A stretch of DNA of 5,513 nt from Stenotrophomonas sp. (GCA_003484865.1 DMZT01000023.1:4236-9748), one strand, 5' to 3'. Positions 1 to 5,513 are shown, counted from the stretch's first letter. Notes: generated by a model not told the origin, from the sequence alone. Program-made: numbers and translations.

Positions 1-28
1 GCCCGTCTTTGTCGAGGCCGTGCGCTGA
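1..28 (+). CDS. C-terminal tail of an upstream gene (partial)
   Basis: Reading from base 2 gives PVFVEAVR followed by TGA at 26-28. The gene would begin before the window. Eight residues cannot identify a product. The support is only that an open frame ends shortly before the GNAT gene on the same strand, leaving about 90 nt between them. Another frame stays open to a TAG at 78-80, so the choice of frame is uncertain. Confidence 0.3.
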
Positions 29-104
29 GCGGGTGTCGATCCGCTGGCGCGGCGTGCGCGGGGTGGGGCCAGCGGGGTAGAGTGATCGCTGACTTCATGG
101 ACGT

Positions 105-112
105 GGAAGGAG
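105..112 (+). promoter_or_regulatory. Shine-Dalgarno that sets the GNAT start
   Basis: GGAAGGAG lies directly against the first ATG (113) with no spacer, but exactly 6 nt before the second in-frame ATG (119). The spacing favours 119 as the real start, removing two residues (MQ) from the longest frame. Confidence 0.6.
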
Positions 113-118
113 ATGCAG

Positions 119-574
119 ATGGCGGTAAGACCCTTGGTGGCAGCGGATCTCGAACAGGCCAGCCGTGTATGCATGGCGGCCTTCATGGGATCGGTGGCGG
201 AATCATTGCCTGCACTGGGTGTCGAGACCTTCAGCCGTATCGCCTCGGTGGAAGGGTTCCGTGCGCGCATGGCGCAGGACACTCTGATGTTCGCCTACGC
301 GCAGGAGGAACGGATCATCGGTATCGCCGAGCTCAAGGAAGGGCGCCATGTCGCCATGCTGTTCGTCGACCCGGCGGTCCAGCAGCAGGGCATCGGCAAG
401 GCACTGATGGCGGCCATGATCGAGCAGGCGCGTGTGGAGGTCCTGACCGTCAGCGCATCGCTCTCGTCGGTGCCTGCGTATGAGCGTTACGGCTTTGCCT
501 GCAGCGCCGATGCTGCGGAATCCTCCGGGCTGCGCTACCAGCCGATGGAAATGCGCCTGGCGCCGCGCGCCTGA
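119..574 (+). CDS. GNAT family N-acetyltransferase
   Basis: This 151-residue cytosolic protein has the single-domain GNAT layout and probably transfers an acetyl group from acetyl-CoA to an amine; the substrate cannot be told. The N-terminus VRPLVAADLEQ is a typical first strand and helix. Strand 4 (AMLFVDPAVQ, about 79-88) leads into the acetyl-CoA pyrophosphate-binding motif A, Q-x-x-G-I-G-K-A at 88-95. Motif B follows as VPAYERYGF at 118-126, with the Tyr that often acts as general acid in the family (Y121 or Y124). The length is normal. The start at 119 is chosen by the Shine-Dalgarno spacing; the ATG at 113 is the alternative. It appears to stand alone: 96 nt separate it from the next gene, with no clear terminator between. 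Family assignment is firm; anything narrower is not supportable. Confidence 0.9.
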   Translation: MAVRPLVAADLEQASRVCMAAFMGSVAESLPALGVETFSRIASVEGFRARMAQDTLMFAYAQEERIIGIAELKEGRHVAMLFVDPAVQQQGIGKALMAAMIEQARVEVLTVSASLSSVPAYERYGFACSADAAESSGLRYQPMEMRLAPRA

Positions 575-670
575 CTTCACGCCGTTCAGTCGGCGCGTTC
601 ACGAAGGTGAGACAGCCGGCTGGCTACCGTGGAGTCCTGTCATTCAACCCGATTCGGGGAAAGGATCATC

Positions 671-844
671 ATGATCAAGTGGGCCATCATTTTTGCTGTC
701 ATCGGCCTCATTGCCGGCGCCCTCGGTTTCGCGGGCATCGGTGGCGCCGCGATCGGCATCGCCAAGTTCCTGTTCTGGGCGGGCATCATCATCGCTGTGG
801 TGCTGTTCGTGCTGGGCATGACCATCGCCAAGAAAGTGACCTGA
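671..844 (+). CDS. DUF1328 / UPF0391 small membrane protein
   Basis: A 57-residue, very hydrophobic protein. It begins MIKWAIIFAVIGLIAGALGF, then a Gly/Ala-rich stretch (about 19-30, FAGIGGAAIGIA), then a second hydrophobic span (about 33-50) and a basic tail ending KKVT. This arrangement (Trp near residue 4, two membrane helices, the central GFxGIxGAAxxIAK motif) is characteristic of the DUF1328/UPF0391 inner-membrane family, whose function is unknown. The ATG at 671 is preferred over an in-frame ATG at 629 because AAAGGA (660-665) lies 5 nt upstream and the family starts at this point; the extra 14 residues encoded from 629 are hydrophilic and do not fit. A strong terminator follows 31 nt after the stop, so it is probably the last or only gene of its transcript. 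Confidence 0.88.
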   Translation: MIKWAIIFAVIGLIAGALGFAGIGGAAIGIAKFLFWAGIIIAVVLFVLGMTIAKKVT

Positions 845-875
845 CCGGCCGCGTAAAGACACTGCAGTCCCAGAC

Positions 876-909
876 AAAGGCCTGCGCGGTTTCGCGCAGG
901 CCTTTTCGT
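876..909. terminator. Bidirectional intrinsic terminator
   Basis: AAAGGCCTGCGCG (876-888) and CGCGCAGGCCTTT (893-905) form a perfect 13-bp stem closed by a GTTT tetraloop. On the plus strand the stem runs into TTTTCGTT; on the minus strand the stem also ends in a short T tract. It sits between two convergent genes (stops at 844 and 938), so it can end transcripts from both sides. Confidence 0.92.
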
Positions 910-937
910 TGGTGAGGCTGCACGAGCCTCGCAAGGC

Positions 938-1708
938 TCACTCGAAATACAGCGATACCCCCATCCCGGCCTGTGTGTCCCGGCTGTCGTCATCCAGCCC
1001 CACATCGAATGAGGCATCCAGCTGCACCGTCGGGGTCACCATCCAGGTGACGCCTGCGCCGGCCATCCCGGTCGAGGGCTCGCCGTGGGTGTCGGTGAAG
1101 CCGGCTTCCAGATAGGTGCTGACGGTATCGGTGGCAGCGAAGCTCAGGCTCGGCGCCCAGGTGACGCTGTCCTCGCTGCCACCGCGGGCCACATTGGCGT
1201 ACAGGGCCCCGGTCCAGCGATCATTGAAGCTGTACTCATAGCTCGCACCCAGCGCGTACTGCGTGGCGCCCTCGCTGAAGTCGCGCGAGCCGGTAGCGAA
1301 CGTGGTGCTGGCCAGCAGCGCCACGGCGTGTTTTTCCGACGACAAGGGCAGGGCGAACTTCAGTCCGACGCCCAGGTCACCCGCACCGCTGCTGCGCTCG
1401 GCCGGTGCATCGCGCGGCGCCACCCGCAGGTGGTTCCAGGGCGAGGTGAAGGCCTGCAGTTCGAGATGCTCGACCAAGCCGATCCGGAGCGTGATGTCGG
1501 CACTGTACTGCGTGCTCAGCACGCCCGCGCTGTCGCGGTCGCGGCTGAAACTGGGCAGTCCCGCCTCCAGCGCGATGCCGCCGCGGGGCAGTGTCGAGGC
1601 GGCGAAGCCGATGCCGGGGCGGTCGAAGGCGAGGTCCGGCGGCGCGTCCTGTTGGGCATGCGCCGCACCGCAGAACAGCAGGGACAGCAGCAGGGCCGAA
1701 CACCGCAT
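938..1708 (-). CDS. Outer-membrane transporter, phenol MetA-type family
   Basis: A 256-residue exported protein. Residues 1-18 form a Sec signal peptide (hydrophobic ALLLSLLF, cleavage probably at AHA|QQ). The mature part has short alternating hydrophobic strands separated by polar turns, typical of an outer-membrane beta barrel. FDRPGIGF (28-35), the P-x-G-G-I-x-L-E-A-G segment (41-50) and GDLGVGLKF (110-118) match the pattern of the 'MetA pathway of phenol degradation' putative transporter family (Pfam Phenol_MetA_deg). The cargo is unknown, and the family name should not be read as proof of phenol uptake. The protein ends SLYFE, so the usual terminal aromatic is next to last. The ATG at 1708 is preferred to a GTG at 1714 because GGAG (1719-1716) is 7 nt from the ATG but only 1 nt from the GTG. 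It is separated by 116 nt from the operon upstream and probably has its own promoter. Confidence 0.75.
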   Translation of the reverse strand: MRCSALLLSLLFCGAAHAQQDAPPDLAFDRPGIGFAASTLPRGGIALEAGLPSFSRDRDSAGVLSTQYSADITLRIGLVEHLELQAFTSPWNHLRVAPRDAPAERSSGAGDLGVGLKFALPLSSEKHAVALLASTTFATGSRDFSEGATQYALGASYEYSFNDRWTGALYANVARGGSEDSVTWAPSLSFAATDTVSTYLEAGFTDTHGEPSTGMAGAGVTWMVTPTVQLDASFDVGLDDDSRDTQAGMGVSLYFE

Positions 1709-1764
1709 GGGCACGCTCCGGGCCGGCCGATACCGGCATCAAGAAGCAGTCAGCCTGCCCCTTG

Positions 1765-1797
1765 GCCGGAATGTAGCACGGTGATTCCGGCGGTCAT
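1765..1797 (-). promoter_or_regulatory. Candidate promoter with overlapping inverted-repeat operator
   Basis: GCCGGAAT (1765-1772) and ATTCCGGC (1784-1791) form a perfect 8-bp inverted repeat around an 11-nt spacer, in the gap upstream of the MetA-type transporter. On the minus strand ATGACC (1797-1792) and TACATT (1775-1770) could act as -35 and -10 elements (each 4 of 6 to the sigma-70 consensus) with a 16-nt spacer. The repeat would then cover the spacer and the -10, as a repressor site does. There is no T-run after the repeat on either strand, which argues against a terminator. The promoter elements are weak, so this is a candidate only. Confidence 0.35.
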
Positions 1798-1824
1798 GTG
1801 CACGTAGCGGCGGCGTTTCCTCAC

Positions 1825-2241
1825 TCAGTGCGGCGGCCGGGTCATGGCAATGAGGGCATCGCGTACGCGCTCGGTCGCGGCCTCCGGTGTGGCGTCACAG
1901 CCGAGCACGCAGGCGCGGAGCAGGAACCCATCGGCGGCGTGCCGTGCAGCGGTCAGTTGCGCGTCGCGACGGTCCAACGGATGCTCGCCCAGCACCGTAT
2001 CCAGCCAGGAACGTCGGGCGGTGATCCATTCACTGTCGACCTGGTGCGGCCGACATGCCGGACTGATGGTGCGCCCGATGTCGAACAGCTCGGCGATGTA
2101 AGCCCGTGAGAAACGGCCGTGGGCCTGGCTGTCGCGGTCCATGCGGTGCTGGATCGCGCGGTGGAGATTGGCCACGATCGCGTGCGCGGCGAGGTCATCG
2201 TTGGCTGCTTGCAGCAGCGGGGTATCGGTTGCGTTGTTCAT
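1825..2241 (-). CDS. Hypothetical protein, third gene of the MipA operon
   Basis: I do not recognise this 138-residue protein. It has no signal peptide or membrane span and appears mostly alpha-helical and cytosolic. Visible blocks are an N-terminal helix (about 8-35, LLQAANDDLAAHAIVANLHRAIQ), a segment with FSRAYIAELFDIGRTI (about 44-59), a Trp-containing segment (72-79) and an Ala/Arg-rich C-terminal helix (about 88-132) with two Cys in RACVLGC. The start is well supported: GGAGG (2251-2247) lies 5 nt before the ATG. It follows the DUF2384-like gene by 38 nt on the same strand, so co-transcription with mipA is likely. Its pairing with a toxin-binding-domain-like protein raises the idea of a two-protein module, but I see no RES, PIN or other known toxin motif. 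Strand and reading frame are supported by the ribosome site and by compact packing; the function is open. Confidence 0.65.
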   Translation of the reverse strand: MNNATDTPLLQAANDDLAAHAIVANLHRAIQHRMDRDSQAHGRFSRAYIAELFDIGRTISPACRPHQVDSEWITARRSWLDTVLGEHPLDRRDAQLTAARHAADGFLLRACVLGCDATPEAATERVRDALIAMTRPPH

Positions 2242-2279
2242 TCGCGCCTCCAGGACACCGGTGGGGGGAAAACGAGGAA

Positions 2280-2492
2280 TCAGCCGCGCGGCAGGATCGG
2301 ATCACCCTGCCGCAGCAGGGTGTCCAGCAGCGCGACGACGCGTTCACCCTGGCCCTCGCAGGCCAGTTCGAACGTGGTCTGCCCGTCGAGCGCGGGCAGT
2401 GGGGAATGCAGAATCCATTCAAGAACGGCGGCGCGGTCCGGTTCGATCTGCAAGGCCAGATCCGCGACACGACGTACGATTCCCTGACGCAT
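2280..2492 (-). CDS. Small DUF2384-like (Xre/MbcA/ParS toxin-binding domain) protein
   Basis: A 70-residue cytosolic protein. From residue 22 it reads AVLEWILHSPLPALDGQTTFELACEGQGERVVALLDTLLRQG in outline: Trp26, a Pro-Ala-Leu-x-Gly turn (33-37), Thr39, the F-E-L-A block (41-44) and G-E-R-V-V-A-L-L (49-56), closing with Gly63. That order (W, P-x-L-x-G-x-T, E-L, G-x-x-x-V-x-x-L-L, G) is the pattern of the DUF2384 domain, which in XRE-RES systems binds and neutralises the toxin. The usual N-terminal helix-turn-helix is absent, so it is a stand-alone domain that would not bind DNA by itself. Its ATG is only 2 nt after the mipA stop and lacks a strong ribosome site of its own, which suggests translational coupling to mipA. 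An antitoxin role is not shown: no RES-type toxin is next to it. The coding call is fairly secure, the family call moderate. Confidence 0.6.
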   Translation of the reverse strand: MRQGIVRRVADLALQIEPDRAAVLEWILHSPLPALDGQTTFELACEGQGERVVALLDTLLRQGDPILPRG

Positions 2493-2494
2493 GA

Positions 2495-3283
2495 TCAGAA
2501 TCCGTAACTGAGGGAGAGTGCGGCGGTATCCATGTGGTCGCCACGGGTCATCGGGCTGTCGCGCACGGCATCGGCCAGCGAGGTGCGGCGGATCGACGCG
2601 GTCGCGGTCCAGCGCGGCCCCAGCGGCATCACGGCGGCGATGTCCATGTAGGGCGACACACCGCTGCCGGCCGAGTAGTGCGCCAGGCCGCTGCGTGCCG
2701 CTTCGCGTTCACTGACGCCGAAGTAATAGTCGTTGAGATCGGCGCTGGTGTAGGTCACGCCCAGCGCAGGCATGAAGGTCACGCGGCCGGCCGGGATCGG
2801 GTAGGCGTACCGGGCATCGGCCGAAAAGCCGCCGCCATGTCCGGTGACTTCCGCCTGCGCATTGGCCTGCAGCACGCCCCATTCGGCCTGGTGCCGCCAG
2901 GAGACGCCCAGCATGCCGGACAGGCTGCGGTTGTCGAGCTGGCGCAGCTGCGGGTCGTGGCTGTCGCGGCGCTTGAAGCGCATCACGTATGGTGAGGCGG
3001 TCAGGGCAAGCTCGGACTGCGCGGTCTGGTGCAGGCGATAGCCCACGCTGCCACCGCGGAAGAAGAACGAACGGCCTTCCCAGCTGACGATCGGGGCGGC
3101 CAGACGATCGGTGTCATAGCCGGCGTAGGGGGCCTTGAGTGCGACGACGGCGATGCCGATGCTGCTTTTCCTGGCGCCCTCGGGGGCATCAGCCGCCTGC
3201 GCAGTGGCGGCGGTGAACGCACTGGCCAGGGCCAGGCCAAACAGCGGAAGGGAAGGGCGCGGAGAACGGAAACGGACGTGCAT
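2495..3283 (-). CDS. mipA: MipA/OmpV family outer-membrane protein
   Basis: A 262-residue protein of the MipA/OmpV beta-barrel family (founding members are the MltA-interacting scaffold of Escherichia coli and Vibrio OmpV). Residues 1-30 form a signal peptide: basic HVRFRSPR, hydrophobic LFGLALASAFTAATA, cleavage AQA|AD. The mature protein has the family hallmarks: YAGYDTDRLAAPIVSWEGRS near the start (the 'external' first strands), FFFRGGSVGYRL, then YYFGVSEREAARSGLAHYSAG before the last strands, and a C-terminal Phe (LSLSYGF) as recognised by the Bam machinery. The start at 3283 gives a normal-length signal peptide. An in-frame ATG at 3316 has AGGG 8 nt upstream and would add 11 residues, so it cannot be excluded. 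An upstream extension of the frame to 3520 overlaps the regulator gene antisense and is not real. It heads the operon that includes the two small genes downstream, and is divergent from a two-component system that is its likely regulator. Confidence 0.87.
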   Translation of the reverse strand: MHVRFRSPRPSLPLFGLALASAFTAATAQAADAPEGARKSSIGIAVVALKAPYAGYDTDRLAAPIVSWEGRSFFFRGGSVGYRLHQTAQSELALTASPYVMRFKRRDSHDPQLRQLDNRSLSGMLGVSWRHQAEWGVLQANAQAEVTGHGGGFSADARYAYPIPAGRVTFMPALGVTYTSADLNDYYFGVSEREAARSGLAHYSAGSGVSPYMDIAAVMPLGPRWTATASIRRTSLADAVRDSPMTRGDHMDTAALSLSYGF

Positions 3284-3398
3284 GGACCTGCCGAGGGGGA
3301 ACAACCGGAGTGTCATGGTGGGCGCCCTACATTGTCGGAACGTTACGTCCGGCTGCGCGGTACCATCGCCTCCTTCGTACCCCGCAAGGCACCGCCCC
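3284..3398. promoter_or_regulatory. Divergent control region between mipA and the two-component system
   Basis: These 115 nt must hold the start signals of both transcripts. The clearest structure is ACGTTACGT (3340-3348), a 9-nt dyad near the middle, set inside CGGA...TCCG (3336-3351). For the plus strand, TACCAT (3361-3366) is a possible -10. GGAAC (3337-3341) about 20 nt before it recalls the -35 of an envelope-stress (sigma-E/ECF) promoter, but the -10 match is poor. For the minus strand, GACAAT (3336-3331) could be a -10, with no convincing -35. AAGG (3386-3389) lies 9 nt before the regulator ATG. No clear tandem OmpR-type boxes are visible. Confidence 0.45.
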
Positions 3399-4073
3399 AT
3401 GCGCCTTCTTCTCCTGGAAGATGACCCGGAAATGGCCAGCGCGATCCAGGTCAGCCTGGCGCGCCACGGCATGGTGATCGACGTGGTCGGCACGATGGCG
3501 CAGGCCGATGAAGCCCTCAAGGCCGGCGTCCATCAGATCCTGCTGCTGGACCGGCAGCTGCCCGACGGCGACGGTGCCAGCTTCGTCCGGATCGCGCGTG
3601 AGCGCGTGCCCAACCTGCCGGTGATCATGTTGACCGCGCGCGATTCGGTGGCCGATCGGGTCACCGGCCTGGACGTGGGTGCGGATGATTACCTGACCAA
3701 GCCGTTCGCGGTCGAAGAGCTGCTCGCGCGCATCCGCGCGATCTCGCGGCGGCCCTCGCAGATCACCCTGCCGGTGTTGTCGCTGGGCCGGCTGCAGTTC
3801 GATTTCGTGGCGCGCGAAGCCCGCGTGTCCGAGGTGCTGCTGGCGCTGCCGCGGCGGCAGCTGCTGGTGCTCGAGGCACTGGCACTGCGGCAAGGGCGCA
3901 CGGTGGGCCGCGCCTCGTTGCTGGAAGCCGTGTACGGCTTTGACGATGCGATCCAATCCAATGCGCTGGATGCGCACGTCTCCAAGCTGCGCAAAGCGCT
4001 GCTGGAAGCCGACGCGGGCGTGGAGATCCACGTCATGCGCGGCATCGGATATCTGCTCAAGGACACGCCGTGA
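3399..4073 (+). CDS. OmpR/PhoB-family two-component response regulator
   Basis: A 224-residue cytosolic transcription regulator. The receiver domain (1 to about 115) has the acidic pair Asp8-Asp9, the phospho-acceptor Asp51 (in LLLDRQLPDGDG), the switch Thr79 (MLTAR) and Lys101 (YLTKPF). The C-terminal winged-helix domain (about 126-222) shows LGRLQFD, the LPRRQLLVLEALALRQGRTVGRASLLEAVYG region, the recognition helix SNALDAHVSKLRKAL and the closing IHVMRGIGYLL, all typical of the OmpR/PhoB class (QseB/PhoP-like). The start at 3399 places MRLLLLEDD exactly where the family begins; the open frame extends upstream to 3135 but that part lies antisense to mipA and is not conserved in type. The stop overlaps the start of the kinase, so both are made from one mRNA. 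Likely targets are the divergent mipA promoter and its own promoter, by position. Confidence 0.95.
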   Translation: MRLLLLEDDPEMASAIQVSLARHGMVIDVVGTMAQADEALKAGVHQILLLDRQLPDGDGASFVRIARERVPNLPVIMLTARDSVADRVTGLDVGADDYLTKPFAVEELLARIRAISRRPSQITLPVLSLGRLQFDFVAREARVSEVLLALPRRQLLVLEALALRQGRTVGRASLLEAVYGFDDAIQSNALDAHVSKLRKALLEADAGVEIHVMRGIGYLLKDTP

Positions 4074-5434
4074 GATTGCTCAAACCCGATTCCCTGGCGT
4101 TCAACCTGGTGTGGAAGGTCTGCCTGATCCAGGCGGCCACGATCGCCCTGGCCTTGAGTGCGATGGTGTTGACCTACGGCGACCGCCGTTCGGCCTATAT
4201 CGACTGGAAGACCAGCGACCAGATCGCATCGGCCATCACCTTCGGTGCCCAGGGACTGGAGGCGGATCTGCCGAAGGTAGCGCTGGCCGTGCCACGGCCG
4301 CCGGCGACGTTCTGGTTCGCCGCGGCCGATGAGCGTGGCCGACGCCTGGTACATGGCGATGTTCCCGTGCAGTACCGTCAGTTGGTGGCACGGCTGGATC
4401 AGATCGAGCAGACCGACATCCGTACCCGCATCAATGCCGATGCGCTTGCCGTGCGCGTGGTGGTCGTTGTTCGGCCGGAAGGGCGGTTGCACGTGGCGGT
4501 AGGCGGCATTCCCGAACGCAGCATCGTGCGGCAGCTGCTGTTGATCTTCCGCTATCTGGGCGGCTGGATCGCGTTGCCGGTGCTGGTGATCACGCTGGTG
4601 GTGGCGCCATGGGTGATCCATCGCGCGCTGCGCGGGGTCAACCGCGTGGCGGCGCAGGCCGCAGCGATCCAGGTCAACGAGCGCGGCAGCGGCCTGGATA
4701 CGCGTGCGGTGCCGCTGGAGATCTATCCGCTGGTGGACGCCTTCAACGCGGCCGTGCGCCGCATCGGCGAAAGCTACGATGCGCAGGATCGCTTCCTCGC
4801 CGGTGCAGCGCATGAACTGCGCATGCCGATCGCGATCCTCGCCACGCGCCTGGCCGATCTGCCGCCCGGTGATGCGCGTTCGCGCCTGCAGCTGGACCTG
4901 AGCCGGCTGAGCAACATCGCCGAGCAGCTGCTGGATCTGCAGCGGCTGGACCGGCACGGCAGCCAGTCCCAGCGTATCGATCTTTCCGCGTTGACCCGCG
5001 ACGTGGCCGCCGATGTCGCGCCACTGGTGGTGGATGCCGGCTACGGCTTTTCGGTGGATGCTCCGGATCAGCCGATCTGGGTCCGCGGGGATCCGCATGC
5101 GCTGCACCGGGTCATCGCCAGCCTGCTGCAGAACGCCATCGCCCACGGTGGCGGCCGCGGCATGATCGCCGTGGCGCTGCATGACGATGGGGGCCTGTCG
5201 GTCAGTGATGAAGGCCCAGGCGTGCCGGAGGCCGAACGGCTGTCCGTGTTCGAGCCGTTCCACCGGTTGCGGCCCAGCGGCAGTGGCAGTGGGTTGGGCC
5301 TGCACCTGGCGCGCGAAATCGTACTGCGCCATGCCGGCACCATCGCGGTGGACAGCGCCCCGGGCGGCGGCGCGCGGTTCCTGGTGGTGTTGCCGGTGGA
5401 CCCGCGGCCGTTCCCGGGGGTGTCCCCGGCATGA
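4070..5434 (+). CDS. Membrane sensor histidine kinase
   Basis: A 454-residue inner-membrane kinase, partner of the regulator just upstream. It starts with GTG at 4070, overlapping the regulator stop as GTGA, with AAGGA (4059-4063) 6 nt before. Domains in order: TM1 (about 16-36), a periplasmic sensor segment of about 125 residues without a recognised fold (37-160), TM2 (about 162-182), a HAMP-like linker (183-235), the dimerisation/phospho-acceptor domain with His248 in AAHELRMPIAIL, then the ATP-binding domain: N box Asn355 (LLQNAIAH), G1 box DEGPG (380-384), F box FEPF (394-397) and G2 box GSGLGL (406-411). All catalytic boxes are present, so it should be an active kinase. Two oddities: Met252 replaces the usual Thr four residues after the His, and Gln354 replaces the common Glu/Asp before the N-box Asn. 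The ending VDPRPFPGVSPA is a short Pro-rich tail. The stimulus is unknown; with mipA as neighbour an envelope signal is plausible. Confidence 0.94.
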   Translation: MRLLKPDSLAFNLVWKVCLIQAATIALALSAMVLTYGDRRSAYIDWKTSDQIASAITFGAQGLEADLPKVALAVPRPPATFWFAAADERGRRLVHGDVPVQYRQLVARLDQIEQTDIRTRINADALAVRVVVVVRPEGRLHVAVGGIPERSIVRQLLLIFRYLGGWIALPVLVITLVVAPWVIHRALRGVNRVAAQAAAIQVNERGSGLDTRAVPLEIYPLVDAFNAAVRRIGESYDAQDRFLAGAAHELRMPIAILATRLADLPPGDARSRLQLDLSRLSNIAEQLLDLQRLDRHGSQSQRIDLSALTRDVAADVAPLVVDAGYGFSVDAPDQPIWVRGDPHALHRVIASLLQNAIAHGGGRGMIAVALHDDGGLSVSDEGPGVPEAERLSVFEPFHRLRPSGSGSGLGLHLAREIVLRHAGTIAVDSAPGGGARFLVVLPVDPRPFPGVSPA

Positions 5435-5513
5435 CCAATGGCAGGTGATCGGGCCGGGGCATCGTGGGACAACGGACCCGTCCCCCTTTCTGGTGCCGGT
5501 TCGATGCGCAGAC
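5435..5513. other. Intergenic end of window, nothing assignable
   Basis: These 79 nt after the kinase stop hold no convincing gene start. GGGAC (5466-5470) and GTCCC (5480-5484) could form a weak 5-bp hairpin followed by CCTTTCT, which might be a poor terminator for the regulator-kinase transcript. Confidence 0.3.

Noticed and set aside
580..595. CGCCG/CGGCG hairpin after the GNAT gene
   Set aside because: Only 5 bp and no T-run; not a convincing terminator.
1085..1807. A 240-codon plus-strand open frame opposite the MetA-type transporter gene
   Set aside because: The minus-strand product has a signal peptide, beta-barrel pattern and family motifs; the plus-strand translation is low-complexity Ala/Gly/Arg with no motif or ribosome site.
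3135..3398. Upstream extension of the response regulator
   Set aside because: The receiver domain begins at residue MRLLLLEDD (3399); the extension overlaps the mipA signal-peptide region on the other strand and adds no domain.
3284..3520. Upstream extension of mipA
   Set aside because: It would run into the regulator gene antisense and place a non-signal sequence before an otherwise clear signal peptide.
3689..5332. A 547-codon open frame on the minus strand, antisense to the regulator and kinase
   Set aside because: It lies wholly opposite two genes with complete catalytic motifs. Its translation is rich in His, Gln, Arg and Ala with no recognisable domain, as expected of a shadow frame in GC-rich DNA.
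5414..5429. CCGGGG/CCCCGG hairpin at the end of the kinase gene
   Set aside because: It is within coding sequence, only 6 bp and lacks a T-run; most likely a by-product of GC-rich codons for the Pro/Gly tail.
1..5513. CRISPR array, insertion sequence, tRNA or integration site
   Set aside because: No regularly spaced repeats, transposase motifs, terminal inverted repeats or tRNA-like cloverleaf were seen on reading.

Overview
The window is GC-rich, densely coded bacterial chromosome. Gene content (MipA/OmpV outer-membrane protein, OmpR-family two-component system, phenol-MetA-type transporter, DUF1328 micro-membrane protein) and codon use that favours G or C at third positions fit a gammaproteobacterium of the Xanthomonadaceae, most likely Stenotrophomonas or a relative. 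That assignment rests on general resemblance, not on a search. I see no mobile element, tRNA, rRNA or CRISPR.

Left part (1-910): the tail of a plus-strand gene, a GNAT acetyltransferase (119-574), and a 57-residue DUF1328/UPF0391 membrane protein (671-844). It is closed by a perfect 13-bp-stem terminator that also serves the convergent minus-strand gene.

Middle part (938-3283, all minus strand): reading in the direction of transcription, a MipA/OmpV outer-membrane protein (3283-2495); 2 nt later a 70-residue protein resembling the Xre/MbcA/ParS (DUF2384) toxin-binding domain (2492-2280); 38 nt later an unrecognised 138-residue protein (2241-1825). These three look like one operon. After a 116-nt gap holding a likely promoter overlapped by an inverted repeat comes a secreted/outer-membrane protein of the phenol-MetA transporter type (1708-938).

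Right part (3399-5434, plus strand): an OmpR/PhoB-type response regulator and a membrane sensor histidine kinase overlap by 4 nt (GTGA) and are transcribed divergently from the MipA operon across a 115-nt shared control region. The layout suggests that the two-component system controls the MipA operon in response to an envelope signal; this is inference from position. No classical defence or biosynthetic system is present. The most interesting points are the MipA/DUF2384-like/orphan cassette beside the two-component system, and a kinase whose conserved phosphatase Thr is replaced by Met.
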